Positions 1-8,430 of a stretch of DNA of 64,000 bases are shown here, piece by piece. The stretch lies in contig JAEZBX010000061.1 of the NCBI GenBank assembly GCA_023412765.1, positions 3,416 through 67,415 on the forward strand, read 5' to 3'. The stretch comes from Bacteroidota bacterium. GTDB lineage: Bacteria; Bacteroidota; Bacteroidia; Cytophagales; Cyclobacteriaceae. A model generated the notes under the pieces. The model ran no database searches and was not told the DNA's origin. It worked only from the letters and a program-made list of their open reading frames with translations. A program made the translations under genes and the position numbers. Positions within the stretch are counted from its first letter, which is position 1, and each line of letters starts with the position of its first letter.

Positions 1-1
1 C

Positions 2-316
2 TGTGGTTGGTATGTCAACCCAGATATCATTTGGGCACAGATCGAAGGAAGTATTGTGATGGCCCTGGGCGCTTCCATCTTTCATAGCACCCACTTTAAA
101 GATGGCCGTGCCGTTGAAAACAACTTCAACACTTATCGCATGCCGCGCATCGGAGATGTACCTCAGATTGAGGTACACATTATGGAAAACGATGAAAAGC
201 CTGGTGGCGTAGGCGAACCCGGGTTGCCAGCTTTTGCTCCTGCACTTTGTAATGCCATCTTCGACTTAACTGGAAAACGGATACGAACACTGCCATTCAG
301 GTTGGAAGATGTCTGA
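2..316 (+). CDS. Molybdopterin hydroxylase large subunit, C-terminal end (partial)
   Basis: Only the last 104 residues are in the window; the reading frame is open to the left edge. It starts CGWYVNPDIIWAQIEGSI and ends near TGKRIRTLPFRL, which is the C-terminal part of xanthine dehydrogenase-family molybdenum enzymes, closest in style to isoquinoline 1-oxidoreductase beta subunits. The stretch GGVGEPGLPAFAPA holds the glutamate that acts as catalytic base in this family (seen in the sequence, role known from xanthine oxidase). The enzyme would hydroxylate an aldehyde or N-heterocycle together with a 2Fe-2S small subunit, which must lie outside the window. The internal GTG/ATG codons at 56-61 are not starts. 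The exact substrate cannot be told. Confidence 0.85.
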   Translation, partial: CGWYVNPDIIWAQIEGSIVMALGASIFHSTHFKDGRAVENNFNTYRMPRIGDVPQIEVHIMENDEKPGGVGEPGLPAFAPALCNAIFDLTGKRIRTLPFRLEDV

Positions 317-458
317 ATGTATGCAGTTGACAATAAGTCTTATTATTATCGATAATTCTCAAAACGCCAGTGACTTTTTTCGACTTTCCTGTATCTACGA
401 TATTCTCCTGATGATCGGTAGTTGTTCTAACAAGTCGACGTTGTCAAATCTTTTTAAA

Positions 459-1370
459 ATGAAAAATCATATAGTGTTTCTGCTTTTAGTACTAATTACG
501 ACAAATTGCAGCGATAATGATCCCGGGGCCAAATCAACTGGGACGTGGAAACAGCTCAATGATTTTCCGGCTGAAGGCAGAAATGCAAGCGTTACATTTT
601 CTTTGCTTGGAAAGGGTTACTGGGGATTTGGTTCAAATACATCCGCAGGCTTTCTCAGGGAGATATGGAGTTACGAACCGTCAACGGATTCGTGGACTCA
701 AACGAATGATTTTCCTTTTGACCTTCCAGCAGAGGCCGCAGTCACCGCCAACGGGAAAGGTTATGTGATTGCATACTCAGGCAGTCTGTATGATTACACA
801 CCCGGCACTGATACATGGGAATATTTGACGTCCTGTCCGGTGCCAGGCGTTAACTTAGTCGCATTCGCATTGGGGTCTGATATCTTCATTCTCAAAGGCG
901 GCGCAAAAGATTTCTGGAAGTATAGTCCTTCGCAAGATCAGTGGACACAGCAAAAGGATTTTCCCGGAGAAGGCCGCTTGGATGCAGTTTCGTTCGTCGT
1001 GGCCGATAAAGGTTATGTTGGATTAGGATTTAGCGGGGCGGGCGCACCTCCTATTCATAAGGATCTATATCGTTATGACGCAGTGGCTAATGACTGGCAG
1101 CAAATCGCTGACTTTCCTACCAATAAAGCCATTGTTGGAATGGTATTTTCTAACAATACGGATGCTTATGTCGGAATACCATTTAACGATGCATCGCATA
1201 AAGGGCAAGTCTTTGAATATAACGTCTCGTCCAATTCATGGAGAGAAATAAAGGAATTTCCTAGCAGCAACTCCCTCGAAACAAGGTCCTTTTTTATAAA
1301 TGATCGAATGTTTGTAGTCGGGGGTTGGTGGTCCGAAATCAGCTCTCAGGTATGGGAATTTATACCATAG
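459..1370 (+). CDS. Kelch/galactose-oxidase-like beta-propeller lipoprotein
   Basis: A protein of 303 residues. The start at 459 gives a lipoprotein signal (MKNHIVFLLLVLITTNCSDND, cysteine at residue 17); an upstream in-frame start at 309 would add 50 residues without signal character and would overlap the preceding gene. The mature part has repeated units with the pattern DFP.....A......GKGYV.....DLW.Y.P.TD.W, typical of bacterial kelch repeats; about five or six blades can be seen (for example WSYEPSTDSWTQTNDFP, WKYSPSQDQWTQQKDFP, YRYDAVANDWQQIADFP). No catalytic residues are evident. It is probably an outer-membrane-anchored binding or scaffold protein of unknown ligand. It stands alone between the hydroxylase and the ArsR operon. 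Confidence 0.85.
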   Translation: MKNHIVFLLLVLITTNCSDNDPGAKSTGTWKQLNDFPAEGRNASVTFSLLGKGYWGFGSNTSAGFLREIWSYEPSTDSWTQTNDFPFDLPAEAAVTANGKGYVIAYSGSLYDYTPGTDTWEYLTSCPVPGVNLVAFALGSDIFILKGGAKDFWKYSPSQDQWTQQKDFPGEGRLDAVSFVVADKGYVGLGFSGAGAPPIHKDLYRYDAVANDWQQIADFPTNKAIVGMVFSNNTDAYVGIPFNDASHKGQVFEYNVSSNSWREIKEFPSSNSLETRSFFINDRMFVVGGWWSEISSQVWEFIP

Positions 1371-1521
1371 ACTGGCGATGCAACATTGCTTTGTAGCTCG
1401 CCTTTGTCTTCCCAGTTAACAAGAATATTCCATCTTCTAGAAGCCCCGTCCCTTAACAGAAACCCTATTTCTGAGCCGGAATAACCGCTTTTTAAAAAAT
1501 TCTAAAAATTTTTTTCGAAAA

Positions 1522-1571
1522 TGTAGCCAAATAGCTACAAATCCGTTTATATTTGTAGCCAGATAGCTACA
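1522..1571. promoter_or_regulatory. Twin palindromic operators upstream of the ArsR-type gene
   Basis: Two copies of the same 18-bp inverted repeat lie at 1522-1539 and 1554-1571. Each has arms TGTAGC and GCTACA around a 6-bp spacer (CAAATA and CAGATA). Their starts are 32 bp apart, about three helical turns. The second copy ends 7 bp before the ATG at 1578 and overlaps the likely -7 box. This placement fits autorepression by the ArsR-family protein encoded just downstream. The repeats are directly visible; the binding protein is inferred. Confidence 0.8.
1548..1555 (+). promoter_or_regulatory. Probable Bacteroidota -7 box of the ArsR operon
   Basis: TATATTTG fits the Bacteroidota -7 consensus TAnnTTTG and lies 22 bp before the ATG at 1578, predicting a very short leader. 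It sits between the two palindromes and shares two bases with the second, so bound repressor would block it. No clear -33 TTTG is seen at the expected distance. Confidence 0.5.
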
Positions 1572-1577
1572 GATAAA

Positions 1578-1898
1578 ATGAAACTCCGAAGAGACCCATT
1601 TCAAGCCATCGCGGACCCTACAAGAAGAGCGATACTGATGCTGCTAGCCGCACATAGCATGACTGCCGGCGCGATAGCGGAAAAATTCGATGTGGCCAGG
1701 CCAACCATATCGAAGCACATGCAAGTTTTAAATGAATGTGAACTGATCACGTCCACTCAAAAAGGGCGGGAGATCCACTACGAAATTAAAGTTGACAAAA
1801 TGAAAGAAATAGACAATTGGTTGACTCAGTTCAGGAAGATCTGGGAGAACCGCTACAACCAACTAGACGATTTATTATCCACTCTAAATAACGACTAA
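1578..1898 (+). CDS. ArsR-family winged-helix regulator
   Basis: A protein of 106 residues, the usual size for ArsR/SmtB-family repressors. The segment DPTRRAILMLLAAHSMTAGAIAEKFDVARPTISKHMQVL forms the winged helix-turn-helix (about residues 13-50), with the recognition helix in RPTISKHMQ. No CxC metal-site motif is present, so it is not an obvious metal sensor. It belongs to the group that pairs with SRPBCC/AHSA1-like proteins, and such a gene follows after 1 bp. The twin operators just upstream suggest autoregulation. The ligand is unknown. Confidence 0.92.
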   Translation: MKLRRDPFQAIADPTRRAILMLLAAHSMTAGAIAEKFDVARPTISKHMQVLNECELITSTQKGREIHYEIKVDKMKEIDNWLTQFRKIWENRYNQLDDLLSTLNND

Positions 1899-1899
1899 C

Positions 1900-2403
1900 A
1901 TGAAAAACACCTTGCAATTTGACTTCATCGCTGACAAGCAAAAAAACACTATTACTATTAAAAGAGAATTTGCGGCAAAACGTCAGCTCGTATGGGATTG
2001 CCATACAAAAAGCGAACTGCTTAACAAATGGTTTGCTCCGAAACCATTTGCCACCAAGACAAAATCCATGGAATTCAGAGAAGGCGGTCATTGGATCTAC
2101 GCCATGATCGATCCCGATGGAAAAGAATATTGGGGACGTACGGAGTATGTGACGATCAATCCGATCGATTACTACCAAACAAAGGACGCGTTTGCAGATG
2201 AAAACGGCAATATCAACCCTGAGCTTCCAACGGCACGCTGGGATGTCACCTTTTCAGATTTGGATAGCCATACCGTAGTGGAAACCATCGTAACCTACCA
2301 TTCTCTGCAGGAGTTGGAAACGGTGTTAAACATGGGAATGAAAGAAGGTCTGGTATCAACACTTGAAAAACTTGATGAACTTTTGCTCACATTAAATACT
2401 TAA
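1900..2403 (+). CDS. SRPBCC (AHSA1-like) domain protein
   Basis: A protein of 167 residues of the START/Bet v1-like SRPBCC fold in the AHSA1-like branch. Visible signs are the opening strand TITIKREFAAKRQLVWDCHT, then LLNKWFAPKPF, FREGGHWIYAM and the closing helix MGMKEGLVSTLEKLDELL. The family forms a hydrophobic pocket for small ligands or acts as a cochaperone-like module. No catalytic residues can be named. It follows the ArsR gene after 1 bp, so the two are almost certainly cotranscribed. ArsR-AHSA1 pairs are common, and the SRPBCC protein may handle the ligand sensed by the regulator (inference). Confidence 0.88.
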   Translation: MKNTLQFDFIADKQKNTITIKREFAAKRQLVWDCHTKSELLNKWFAPKPFATKTKSMEFREGGHWIYAMIDPDGKEYWGRTEYVTINPIDYYQTKDAFADENGNINPELPTARWDVTFSDLDSHTVVETIVTYHSLQELETVLNMGMKEGLVSTLEKLDELLLTLNT

Positions 2404-2453
2404 GCCATGAAAAAGGCTAGAATAATCTTTTGGCATTAACTATTTTAAAGTCT

Positions 2454-2831
2454 ATGGCAAAGACAGATTTCAAATCAATAGACGAGTATCACAAAACGTT
2501 TTCGCCTGAACTCGTTCAACGGATGCAGCAGATTCGCGATGTTGTTCACAGAGTAGCACCTGAAGTAGAGGAGGCAATCAGTTATCAGATCCCGTGCTTC
2601 AAGTACAATGGTTATCTCATCTACTATGCTGCTTTCGCTGGACACATTACGCTGTCGCATCCGTATAGCAAGGAGTTCCTGGAGCATTTTGCCAATGACC
2701 TGAAAGGATTGAAAGTGAGCAAATCTGCAATTCAATTTCCCAACAACAAGCCACTGCCACTGGACCTTATTTCAAGGATGGTCGAATTCAGGAAAAAGGA
2801 AAACCTTTCAAATTCGAAAAAGAAAAAATGA
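2454..2831 (+). CDS. DUF1801 (YdhG-like) small protein
   Basis: A protein of 125 residues from the ATG at 2454; an in-frame TTG at 2430 is less likely. The segments DEYHKTFSPELVQRMQQIRDVV, EEAISYQIPCFKYNGYLIYYAAF and the C-terminal IQFPNNKPLPLDLISRMVEFRK are typical of DUF1801/YdhG proteins (YjbR/frataxin-like fold, function not settled). It is the third gene of the ArsR operon, 50 bp after the SRPBCC gene. The C-terminus is very lysine-rich. A strong hairpin follows the stop. Confidence 0.85.
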   Translation: MAKTDFKSIDEYHKTFSPELVQRMQQIRDVVHRVAPEVEEAISYQIPCFKYNGYLIYYAAFAGHITLSHPYSKEFLEHFANDLKGLKVSKSAIQFPNNKPLPLDLISRMVEFRKKENLSNSKKKK

Positions 2832-2841
2832 ATCAATGAAA

Positions 2842-2867
2842 AACGCCGGGAATTGTTTCCCGGCGTT
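2842..2867. terminator. Bidirectional hairpin terminator
   Basis: A perfect 9-bp stem (AACGCCGGG / CCCGGCGTT) with an 8-nt loop lies between the convergent DUF1801 gene and the metallophosphoesterase gene. Short A/T-rich stretches flank it on both sides, so it may end transcription from either direction. Confidence 0.8.
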
Positions 2868-2892
2868 CAATATATATTTCCATTCCGTTTAA

Positions 2893-5499
2893 TCACGTCG
2901 TTATTCTCGAACGATCAAACTCGAATATATGCGAATCAAAAGTGCCTGGCTGGTAATTCTTAATATCTTCATGCCCTACGTACTTGATCTTTTCTATAAC
3001 ACCGTCGTTTACAGTTATGTGTCTGCATCCTCGGAAATCCGGCTGATGTTCAGCCGATCGAAGAAATTCTGACGGACCCAACGCTGCCGTTTGGACAACT
3101 AGTGGCTTCACATTACTCCACCACCATTTACAATGAGCATTGTCTTTTTGAGAGTTAAGTGTTAACGGGTATGGCTTTGTTTTAATGGACCACACGCCAG
3201 AAGAATTCTTCACAGGCTTCTCATTGCCTGCCGCTTCGTCTGTCACCTGAACGTGTACACGCATGAAATTATCTTCAAAAAATTCCTTCAACTTAAATGG
3301 GCTCATCGTAAACTTAGTTTTGTCACCCGTATTCATATCATAAGAGTGATAGTAGACCGAAGGATTCTCGGTAAAGAACTCATGGCTAAATTGGAATTTC
3401 CCTGTAGTTGCGTTCCACAAGAGTCGACACTCGAAATTCTTGTGCACATGTCCCGAAAGTATTAGGTCTGCAGGCCTTGGACTATTTTGCACACCGGTAA
3501 TTAGTTTCAGGAAATTTTCCTGACTCCCACGCATAATACCATAGTCGAGTAAATCGCCGCCATTCCCTTCATGGAAATAAAATGTGTGCTGTCGTGACCA
3601 GCCGCTGTGCACATCCTTGGTTAAATCGATCGTAATTGCTTGGCCGGATGAAATGATGAATGGCTGAGGATCTCTTCTGTAAAGATACCAGAGCATTTCC
3701 TTTCTAAAAGGTTGTGGGTTCGCAGACCGAAGGTATTCACGAAGGAACCATGAATACTCACTATGCTTCGGATTGATAGCAGGCGCATGCATACAAATAA
3801 TGGCGAGCCCATCCTTTTGCAAAGCTTTGCTAATCATTGACAGTTCCGCACCATTGAAACCAACTGAATCTGGGGAGCCGTCAGCAAAATTGTCTTCCGC
3901 TTCCCCTTTGAATCCTAAGAAATACACAATGGCATCCCATGTGCCTTCAATTGTACCCGCATCCCATTTACCATCAATCATAATTATACTGTGCCTACCC
4001 AACTTCACTTCATAAGAGGCGTCGCGATTTATCGCATTGAAATAGTAGTTGAGATTTCCATCTCTGTTTTCTCGATCAGGCTTGATCATCTCAACCGCAG
4101 TATCGGATGAAATCATTTCTTTAATGCCAAGATGGTGCTCCGACAATATCTTAGCTTCATCTCTCGTAATATTCATAGAACCAAATTGCTCCATTGTTCT
4201 GTTGGACGCTGGTGCTTGAATATCAACTGTGAAAAGGGGGTAGTACGGTCTTATTCGGTAATCGTGATTACCAAGGCTGGTGAAAATAGGAACGAGCAAT
4301 TCGTCGTTTTGAACTTTATCAGGCTTACCGGTAAGTCCCCTGACGATTTTTTCGAAGTAGACAAAGTTATTGTTGTGGTAATGCTTGCCTCCATCCTCAA
4401 AAACATAGTCAACCAGATCGCCGGTCAGCACGACGAAATCAATCAGTCCTTGCTTGTGAAGCTTATTCGCATATTGTATAAATTCTCGAAAATTATCATT
4501 GAAGTTATTGAAGCTGCGTACTGCATCATGCATAGTTCTGTCACTGAAAAATTTTCGAAAACCATCAAGCCTTTTGCTCACATGCACGTCGGTAGCGTGA
4601 ATGAACTTAAAGTCCTCCCAATTATCCTTAAAGTATAATGAATGAGGTGCGATGGAATGCGACCTGCCAGGAAATTTTAAAATAATATCATAAAGCGTAT
4701 TCTGCTTTACCGAGGTCAATGCTTCGATTCGAACAGAAGACGCGAACTTGGAAATTCCCGGAGCAAATCCAGGAAGTTCCTTCATGTCAGTGAAATTAAA
4801 TTTCAACTTGACCTCATTATTGCCGCTGGTTTGTTTCAAAAAAATACGGCCATTAAATAATTCCTCTACCAGGTGACCCGCAATATTGGCGTTCATGTGG
4901 GATTTGTTAAAGCTGAAGGAAATCACCTGCCTGGTGTTAAATTCGGATGATGGAATCAACCATGGATGACCCAATTGGGGAAAACTATATTTGATCTCGA
5001 TGACGGTATTGAAACTCCGTTTCCCGTAATACATCAGGCCCCGTTCAAAGAATGCTGCAACACCATCGCTCACCTTGATTGGTTCGGATATCGGATAGCC
5101 TAGACGACCTTTTTCACCACCAGTTCTAAGATACTCTTCATAGATCTTGCCGTTTACCCAGGTGCATCCAAAGGTCCAGTAGATAGATCCCCATTCGAAG
5201 CGACTGACACGACACATAGCATCATCCGAATTTTTCTCATCGGTGAGCGGAAATCCAAATAGACGTTGCCCCCACGATGCACTTGTGTCGTGTCCACCAA
5301 GAGCCAGATATTTTGTACGAATACCCCCGTGTACTTCTCGCGCTTCAGCCCCCATTACAGGATGATAATAAATCGTAGCGTTGGAAAAAGTTTGCATTCG
5401 TCCGCCATAACCACAATCTACTTCGCCCGTTTGCTGCACGCCCAGATCAAAAGACTGCTGTCTTAATTTTTGAACTTTCTTTTCAATTTGTGTTGCCAT
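2893..5499 (-). CDS. Metallophosphoesterase with N-terminal LGFP-like repeats
   Basis: A protein of 868 residues. Residues 30-160 hold two or three LGFP-like repeats (VHGGIRTKYLALGG, RLFGFPLTDE, FEWGSIYWTFG, VNGKIYEEYL, GRLGYPISEP). A beta-rich linker fills about 165-295. The calcineurin-type phosphoesterase domain covers about 298-690 with all metal-binding motifs: D304-x-H306 (DVHV), GD at 360-361 (TGDLVD), GNHD at 410-413, H571 in CMHAP and GHVH at 683-686. About 180 further residues follow. There is no signal peptide or membrane segment, so it looks cytoplasmic or exported by a route other than Sec. LGFP repeats are best known from cell-wall-associated actinobacterial proteins, so this fusion is uncommon. 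The substrate is unknown. It is monocistronic. Confidence 0.85.
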   Translation of the reverse strand: MATQIEKKVQKLRQQSFDLGVQQTGEVDCGYGGRMQTFSNATIYYHPVMGAEAREVHGGIRTKYLALGGHDTSASWGQRLFGFPLTDEKNSDDAMCRVSRFEWGSIYWTFGCTWVNGKIYEEYLRTGGEKGRLGYPISEPIKVSDGVAAFFERGLMYYGKRSFNTVIEIKYSFPQLGHPWLIPSSEFNTRQVISFSFNKSHMNANIAGHLVEELFNGRIFLKQTSGNNEVKLKFNFTDMKELPGFAPGISKFASSVRIEALTSVKQNTLYDIILKFPGRSHSIAPHSLYFKDNWEDFKFIHATDVHVSKRLDGFRKFFSDRTMHDAVRSFNNFNDNFREFIQYANKLHKQGLIDFVVLTGDLVDYVFEDGGKHYHNNNFVYFEKIVRGLTGKPDKVQNDELLVPIFTSLGNHDYRIRPYYPLFTVDIQAPASNRTMEQFGSMNITRDEAKILSEHHLGIKEMISSDTAVEMIKPDRENRDGNLNYYFNAINRDASYEVKLGRHSIIMIDGKWDAGTIEGTWDAIVYFLGFKGEAEDNFADGSPDSVGFNGAELSMISKALQKDGLAIICMHAPAINPKHSEYSWFLREYLRSANPQPFRKEMLWYLYRRDPQPFIISSGQAITIDLTKDVHSGWSRQHTFYFHEGNGGDLLDYGIMRGSQENFLKLITGVQNSPRPADLILSGHVHKNFECRLLWNATTGKFQFSHEFFTENPSVYYHSYDMNTGDKTKFTMSPFKLKEFFEDNFMRVHVQVTDEAAGNEKPVKNSSGVWSIKTKPYPLTLNSQKDNAHCKWWWSNVKPLVVQTAALGPSEFLRSAEHQPDFRGCRHITVNDGVIEKIKYVGHEDIKNYQPGTFDSHIFEFDRSRITT

Positions 5500-5965
5500 A
5501 AAGTTGCTTGTATCTGAATTTAAAATCGAAAACCTTCAAATAGATGACTGTCAACGGCAAGGGCCAATGAGCTTTGATTTTCCGTTGTTAATGGGATCAA
5601 ACTCTTTATGTACAGAAAGATGAAAGTAACCCACTTTGTAAAATATTCTTTGACACGGTTAAAGTTTTGTCCGTACACGGGTGCATCACGGAATGGCTGG
5701 TCACATAGGGTCCATTATGTCGAATTTCGTTCAAAGTCCTGGCATTAAGATCAGTAGTCGGCGATAGCGTATCAATTTAACACTGCGAGAACGAAAATAA
5801 CAATCCCTGAAAGCACTCAGTTGAATCAGGAAGTAAGCATTCGCCCGGATCAAGGCACATTTTTGCCAAACAAATGATCCTTCTTCCATTAGAATCAGGT
5901 CGACGCTGTCCCTTTTAATTAACTGCACTATCTTTAATCGTATTATGACGGATTTGCTTTTGACT
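5500..5965. other. Intergenic region between divergent genes, no gene seen
   Basis: 466 bp between the divergent metallophosphoesterase and hydrolase genes. I see no coding frame with protein-like character and no strong palindrome. It must carry both promoters. TATCTTTA near 5929 is a weak match to a -7 box for the hydrolase. Confidence 0.6.
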
Positions 5966-7990
5966 ATGAAAAATCTCATTTGCGTATGCGCAGTTATATT
6001 GATTTCTACCTTACCAGCCTTTTCCCAAAAAGTGCCGGATGCGGATGTCTTTACTGTGAAAAAAGTAAAAACGTACGGACCAACAATTACTTCGATGTTA
6101 ACGCATCAAACCGAAACAGCATGGAAACAAGATGAACAGCGACGTGAGACCTTTGCCAAGATAAAAACACAAGAGGAACTTAAAGCTTTGCAGCGCGCCA
6201 CAAAAGAAAAGTTCCTCAATATGATCGGCGGTCTTCCTGCAGAAAAAACACCCCTCGGTGCAAAAGTTCTTGGAACAATTCAAATGGATGGATTTCATAT
6301 CGAAAAACTGGTATATGAAAGCGTACCCGGATTCTATGTAACGGCATTGGTATACGTTCCTGACAATGGATCAAGTAAACATCCTGCAGTTCTGGTGGCA
6401 TGCGGTCATTCACCGATTGCGAAAATTTATTACCAGCAGTTATGTCAGCGACTTGTTAAGCGTGGATATCTCGTAATTTGCTGGGACCCTGTGGGGCAGG
6501 GTGAGCGAAGTCAGTTTTGGGATGCGACAAACAACCAAAGCCGATACAACATGGTATGTGGTGAACACGCCGTCCTGGGAAATCTTGCTTATCTCGCGGG
6601 CGCCAATTTAGCGCGCTGGCAAATTTGGGATGGTATGCGTGCCGTTGACTACTTGCTTACACGTTCCGATGTCGATGACAACCGTATCTCCATCACCGGT
6701 ACCAGCGGTGGTGGACTTCAGGCAACCTATATCGGAGCTCTTGATGATCGGATTAAAGTGGTTGCTCCCTCATGCTATATTAGTGCGCAGCCTATGCGCG
6801 CCTATAACCGGATCTTTGCTGATCCCGACAGCGATCCCGAACAAGATCTGGATGGAATGATCTCAGAAGGTGTCGATCACGCCGGACTTTTGCTTTTGAT
6901 GTATCCTCGACCTGTTTTTATCGCGGCTGCTGTCCTCGACTTTTTCCCAATTGAAGGAACCCGAAAAACGTTCCGGGAAATTTCTGATCTCTATGATCGC
7001 TTTCAAATAAAGGATCGCATCGACATGGTTGAAGGATATCATAGACATCAATATTCGCCGGAAAATCAGGAAGCTGCGTTCAACTTCCTGGATAGGTTCA
7101 ACAATATGCCTAAGAATGTAGGGCTTCCTGATGTAAAAGATATTGACAAACAAGATTTGCAATGCACCAAAGCGGGCCAGGTACTTTTGGAGTACCCAAA
7201 CGCGAAAAATCTCACCGATCTTATCAAAGAATATTTTGCAGAGCAAAAAGGTAAACAAGTTGCCTCTGTTTCTTCACGATACTATGGCAAAGGTTATCCA
7301 AATATCAAAACGTGGGAGGTGGCTGAATATGATGGTCGGAGTGGCAACCGCATTGCCTGGGAAAAAACAAATCATTACACCTTTGATAAAATTCAAGTCG
7401 ATCATTATGTGATCCATCACACCAACAATTTTCAGATGCCAGTTCTTTATTTCCATTCAGAAAAAAATTCGGGTGGCAAAACCGTTTTGATGATCAACCT
7501 GCGGGGCAAGGCAAGCCAACAGAATTGGACACAAATTTCCGATATGGTAAGGAAAGGAAATAACGTGATCACTTTCGATTTTCGTGGGACGGGTGAAGAT
7601 CGTATGTACTTTGAAGCGACGCCGGCAACTGATTTGAAATTTGCTAAAATGGATTCAACTCAGATCTACTATAATTCACTGTCAGGTGTGTTTTCAAATT
7701 ATATCTACATCGCACTACTAACGGGTAGGCCATACTACCTACAAATGATAGAAGATACTGAGATTGTGTATCGATTCGCGCAATCCCATTTGAAAGCTAA
7801 GGCTTTTGAAATTACCTCAATCTCTGACGATGCAAAGATGCTTACCCGTGACATCGCTGAAACGCTTCCGGAAATTAAATTAAAATTCAAAGAAGACAAC
7901 ACAGGTTTTAATTGGTCCGATATCGTCAACAGTGAACGCGAGCTTTGGCCCATTCATTACTTACTGCCTGGGGGCGCGTTTATTAGGTGA
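5966..7990 (+). CDS. Exported two-domain alpha/beta hydrolase (acetyl-xylan-esterase-like)
   Basis: A protein of 674 residues from the ATG at 5966, which opens directly with a Sec signal (MKNLICVCAVILISTLPAFSQ); the ATG at 5945 would add seven residues before it. The N-terminal domain is an alpha/beta hydrolase of the dienelactone/acetyl-xylan esterase type: oxyanion region VACGHSP, nucleophile elbow GTSGGG (Ser near 247), acid in VLDFFP (near 325) and His in GYHRHQYS (near 359). From about residue 450 a second, hydrolase-like half follows (PVLYFHSE, VLMINLRGKA, VITFDFRGTGEDRMY) that lacks a complete elbow and looks degenerate. It is probably a periplasmic or secreted carbohydrate or ester hydrolase. 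The next genes downstream are sugar catabolic, but on the other strand. Confidence 0.85.
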   Translation: MKNLICVCAVILISTLPAFSQKVPDADVFTVKKVKTYGPTITSMLTHQTETAWKQDEQRRETFAKIKTQEELKALQRATKEKFLNMIGGLPAEKTPLGAKVLGTIQMDGFHIEKLVYESVPGFYVTALVYVPDNGSSKHPAVLVACGHSPIAKIYYQQLCQRLVKRGYLVICWDPVGQGERSQFWDATNNQSRYNMVCGEHAVLGNLAYLAGANLARWQIWDGMRAVDYLLTRSDVDDNRISITGTSGGGLQATYIGALDDRIKVVAPSCYISAQPMRAYNRIFADPDSDPEQDLDGMISEGVDHAGLLLLMYPRPVFIAAAVLDFFPIEGTRKTFREISDLYDRFQIKDRIDMVEGYHRHQYSPENQEAAFNFLDRFNNMPKNVGLPDVKDIDKQDLQCTKAGQVLLEYPNAKNLTDLIKEYFAEQKGKQVASVSSRYYGKGYPNIKTWEVAEYDGRSGNRIAWEKTNHYTFDKIQVDHYVIHHTNNFQMPVLYFHSEKNSGGKTVLMINLRGKASQQNWTQISDMVRKGNNVITFDFRGTGEDRMYFEATPATDLKFAKMDSTQIYYNSLSGVFSNYIYIALLTGRPYYLQMIEDTEIVYRFAQSHLKAKAFEITSISDDAKMLTRDIAETLPEIKLKFKEDNTGFNWSDIVNSERELWPIHYLLPGGAFIR

Positions 7991-8430
7991 CAAATCGGTG
8001 ATCCGTAACCGGTGGTAACCGGATTTCTATGATCGGTAGGTGATCGGTAATCAGGTGATCGGTCGGCTCGATTGATGTGACTACGGCTTCCTATTTATTA
8101 GTCAAAGGTGGTAAACAGTCAATGATTCTGTAAATACAACTTCGGTTGGCCTCCGGACGGTACTAGGTGTATATCTGAGTTCGCATGCCTGAACTTCAAT
8201 GCGCACCGATCCGATAGTTATCGGATACTTATTACCGGATCACCGATTACCTCGCTTTGAATACATCCAATAGACGAGTGCTCAACTCTTAATAGAAAAT
8301 CGATAACGTCAAGCCAGACACCGATTACTTCGATCAAGTGACGTTTACACGTTCAGTTTTCTTATTTAATTAAACTGCTCCAGCACGCTAAGACCGACAC
8401 CGATTACCGATTACCATTTACGTCAGATGT
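7991..8430. repeat. Intergenic region rich in GATTACC / GGTAATC units
   Basis: 440 bp between two convergent genes with no plausible gene. The left part carries units of one orientation (GGTGATCGGTAATCAGGTGA around 8039-8058, with related copies at 7995 and 8031). The right part carries the reverse orientation: ACCGGATCACCGATTACC near 8233, ACCGATTAC near 8319, and CCGATTACCGATTACC near 8399. The two clusters therefore form a large, imperfect inverted arrangement with a tandem 7-mer GATTACC core. A copy of the same core (CCGATTACCGGATTA) occurs next to the RAYT gene near 19362. The units are visible; a role as terminator, protein site or decayed mobile repeat is open. Confidence 0.6.

Noticed and set aside
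309..458. Longer N-terminus for the kelch lipoprotein
   Set aside because: It would place 50 residues before a perfect lipoprotein signal and overlap the preceding gene.
4132..4638. 168-codon open frame antisense to the metallophosphoesterase
   Set aside because: It lies wholly inside a well-supported gene on the other strand, has no recognisable motif, and its composition mirrors the opposite frame.
5731..5979. 82-codon frame in the gap before the hydrolase gene
   Set aside because: Crosses the promoter and start of the hydrolase on the other strand, with no protein-like pattern.
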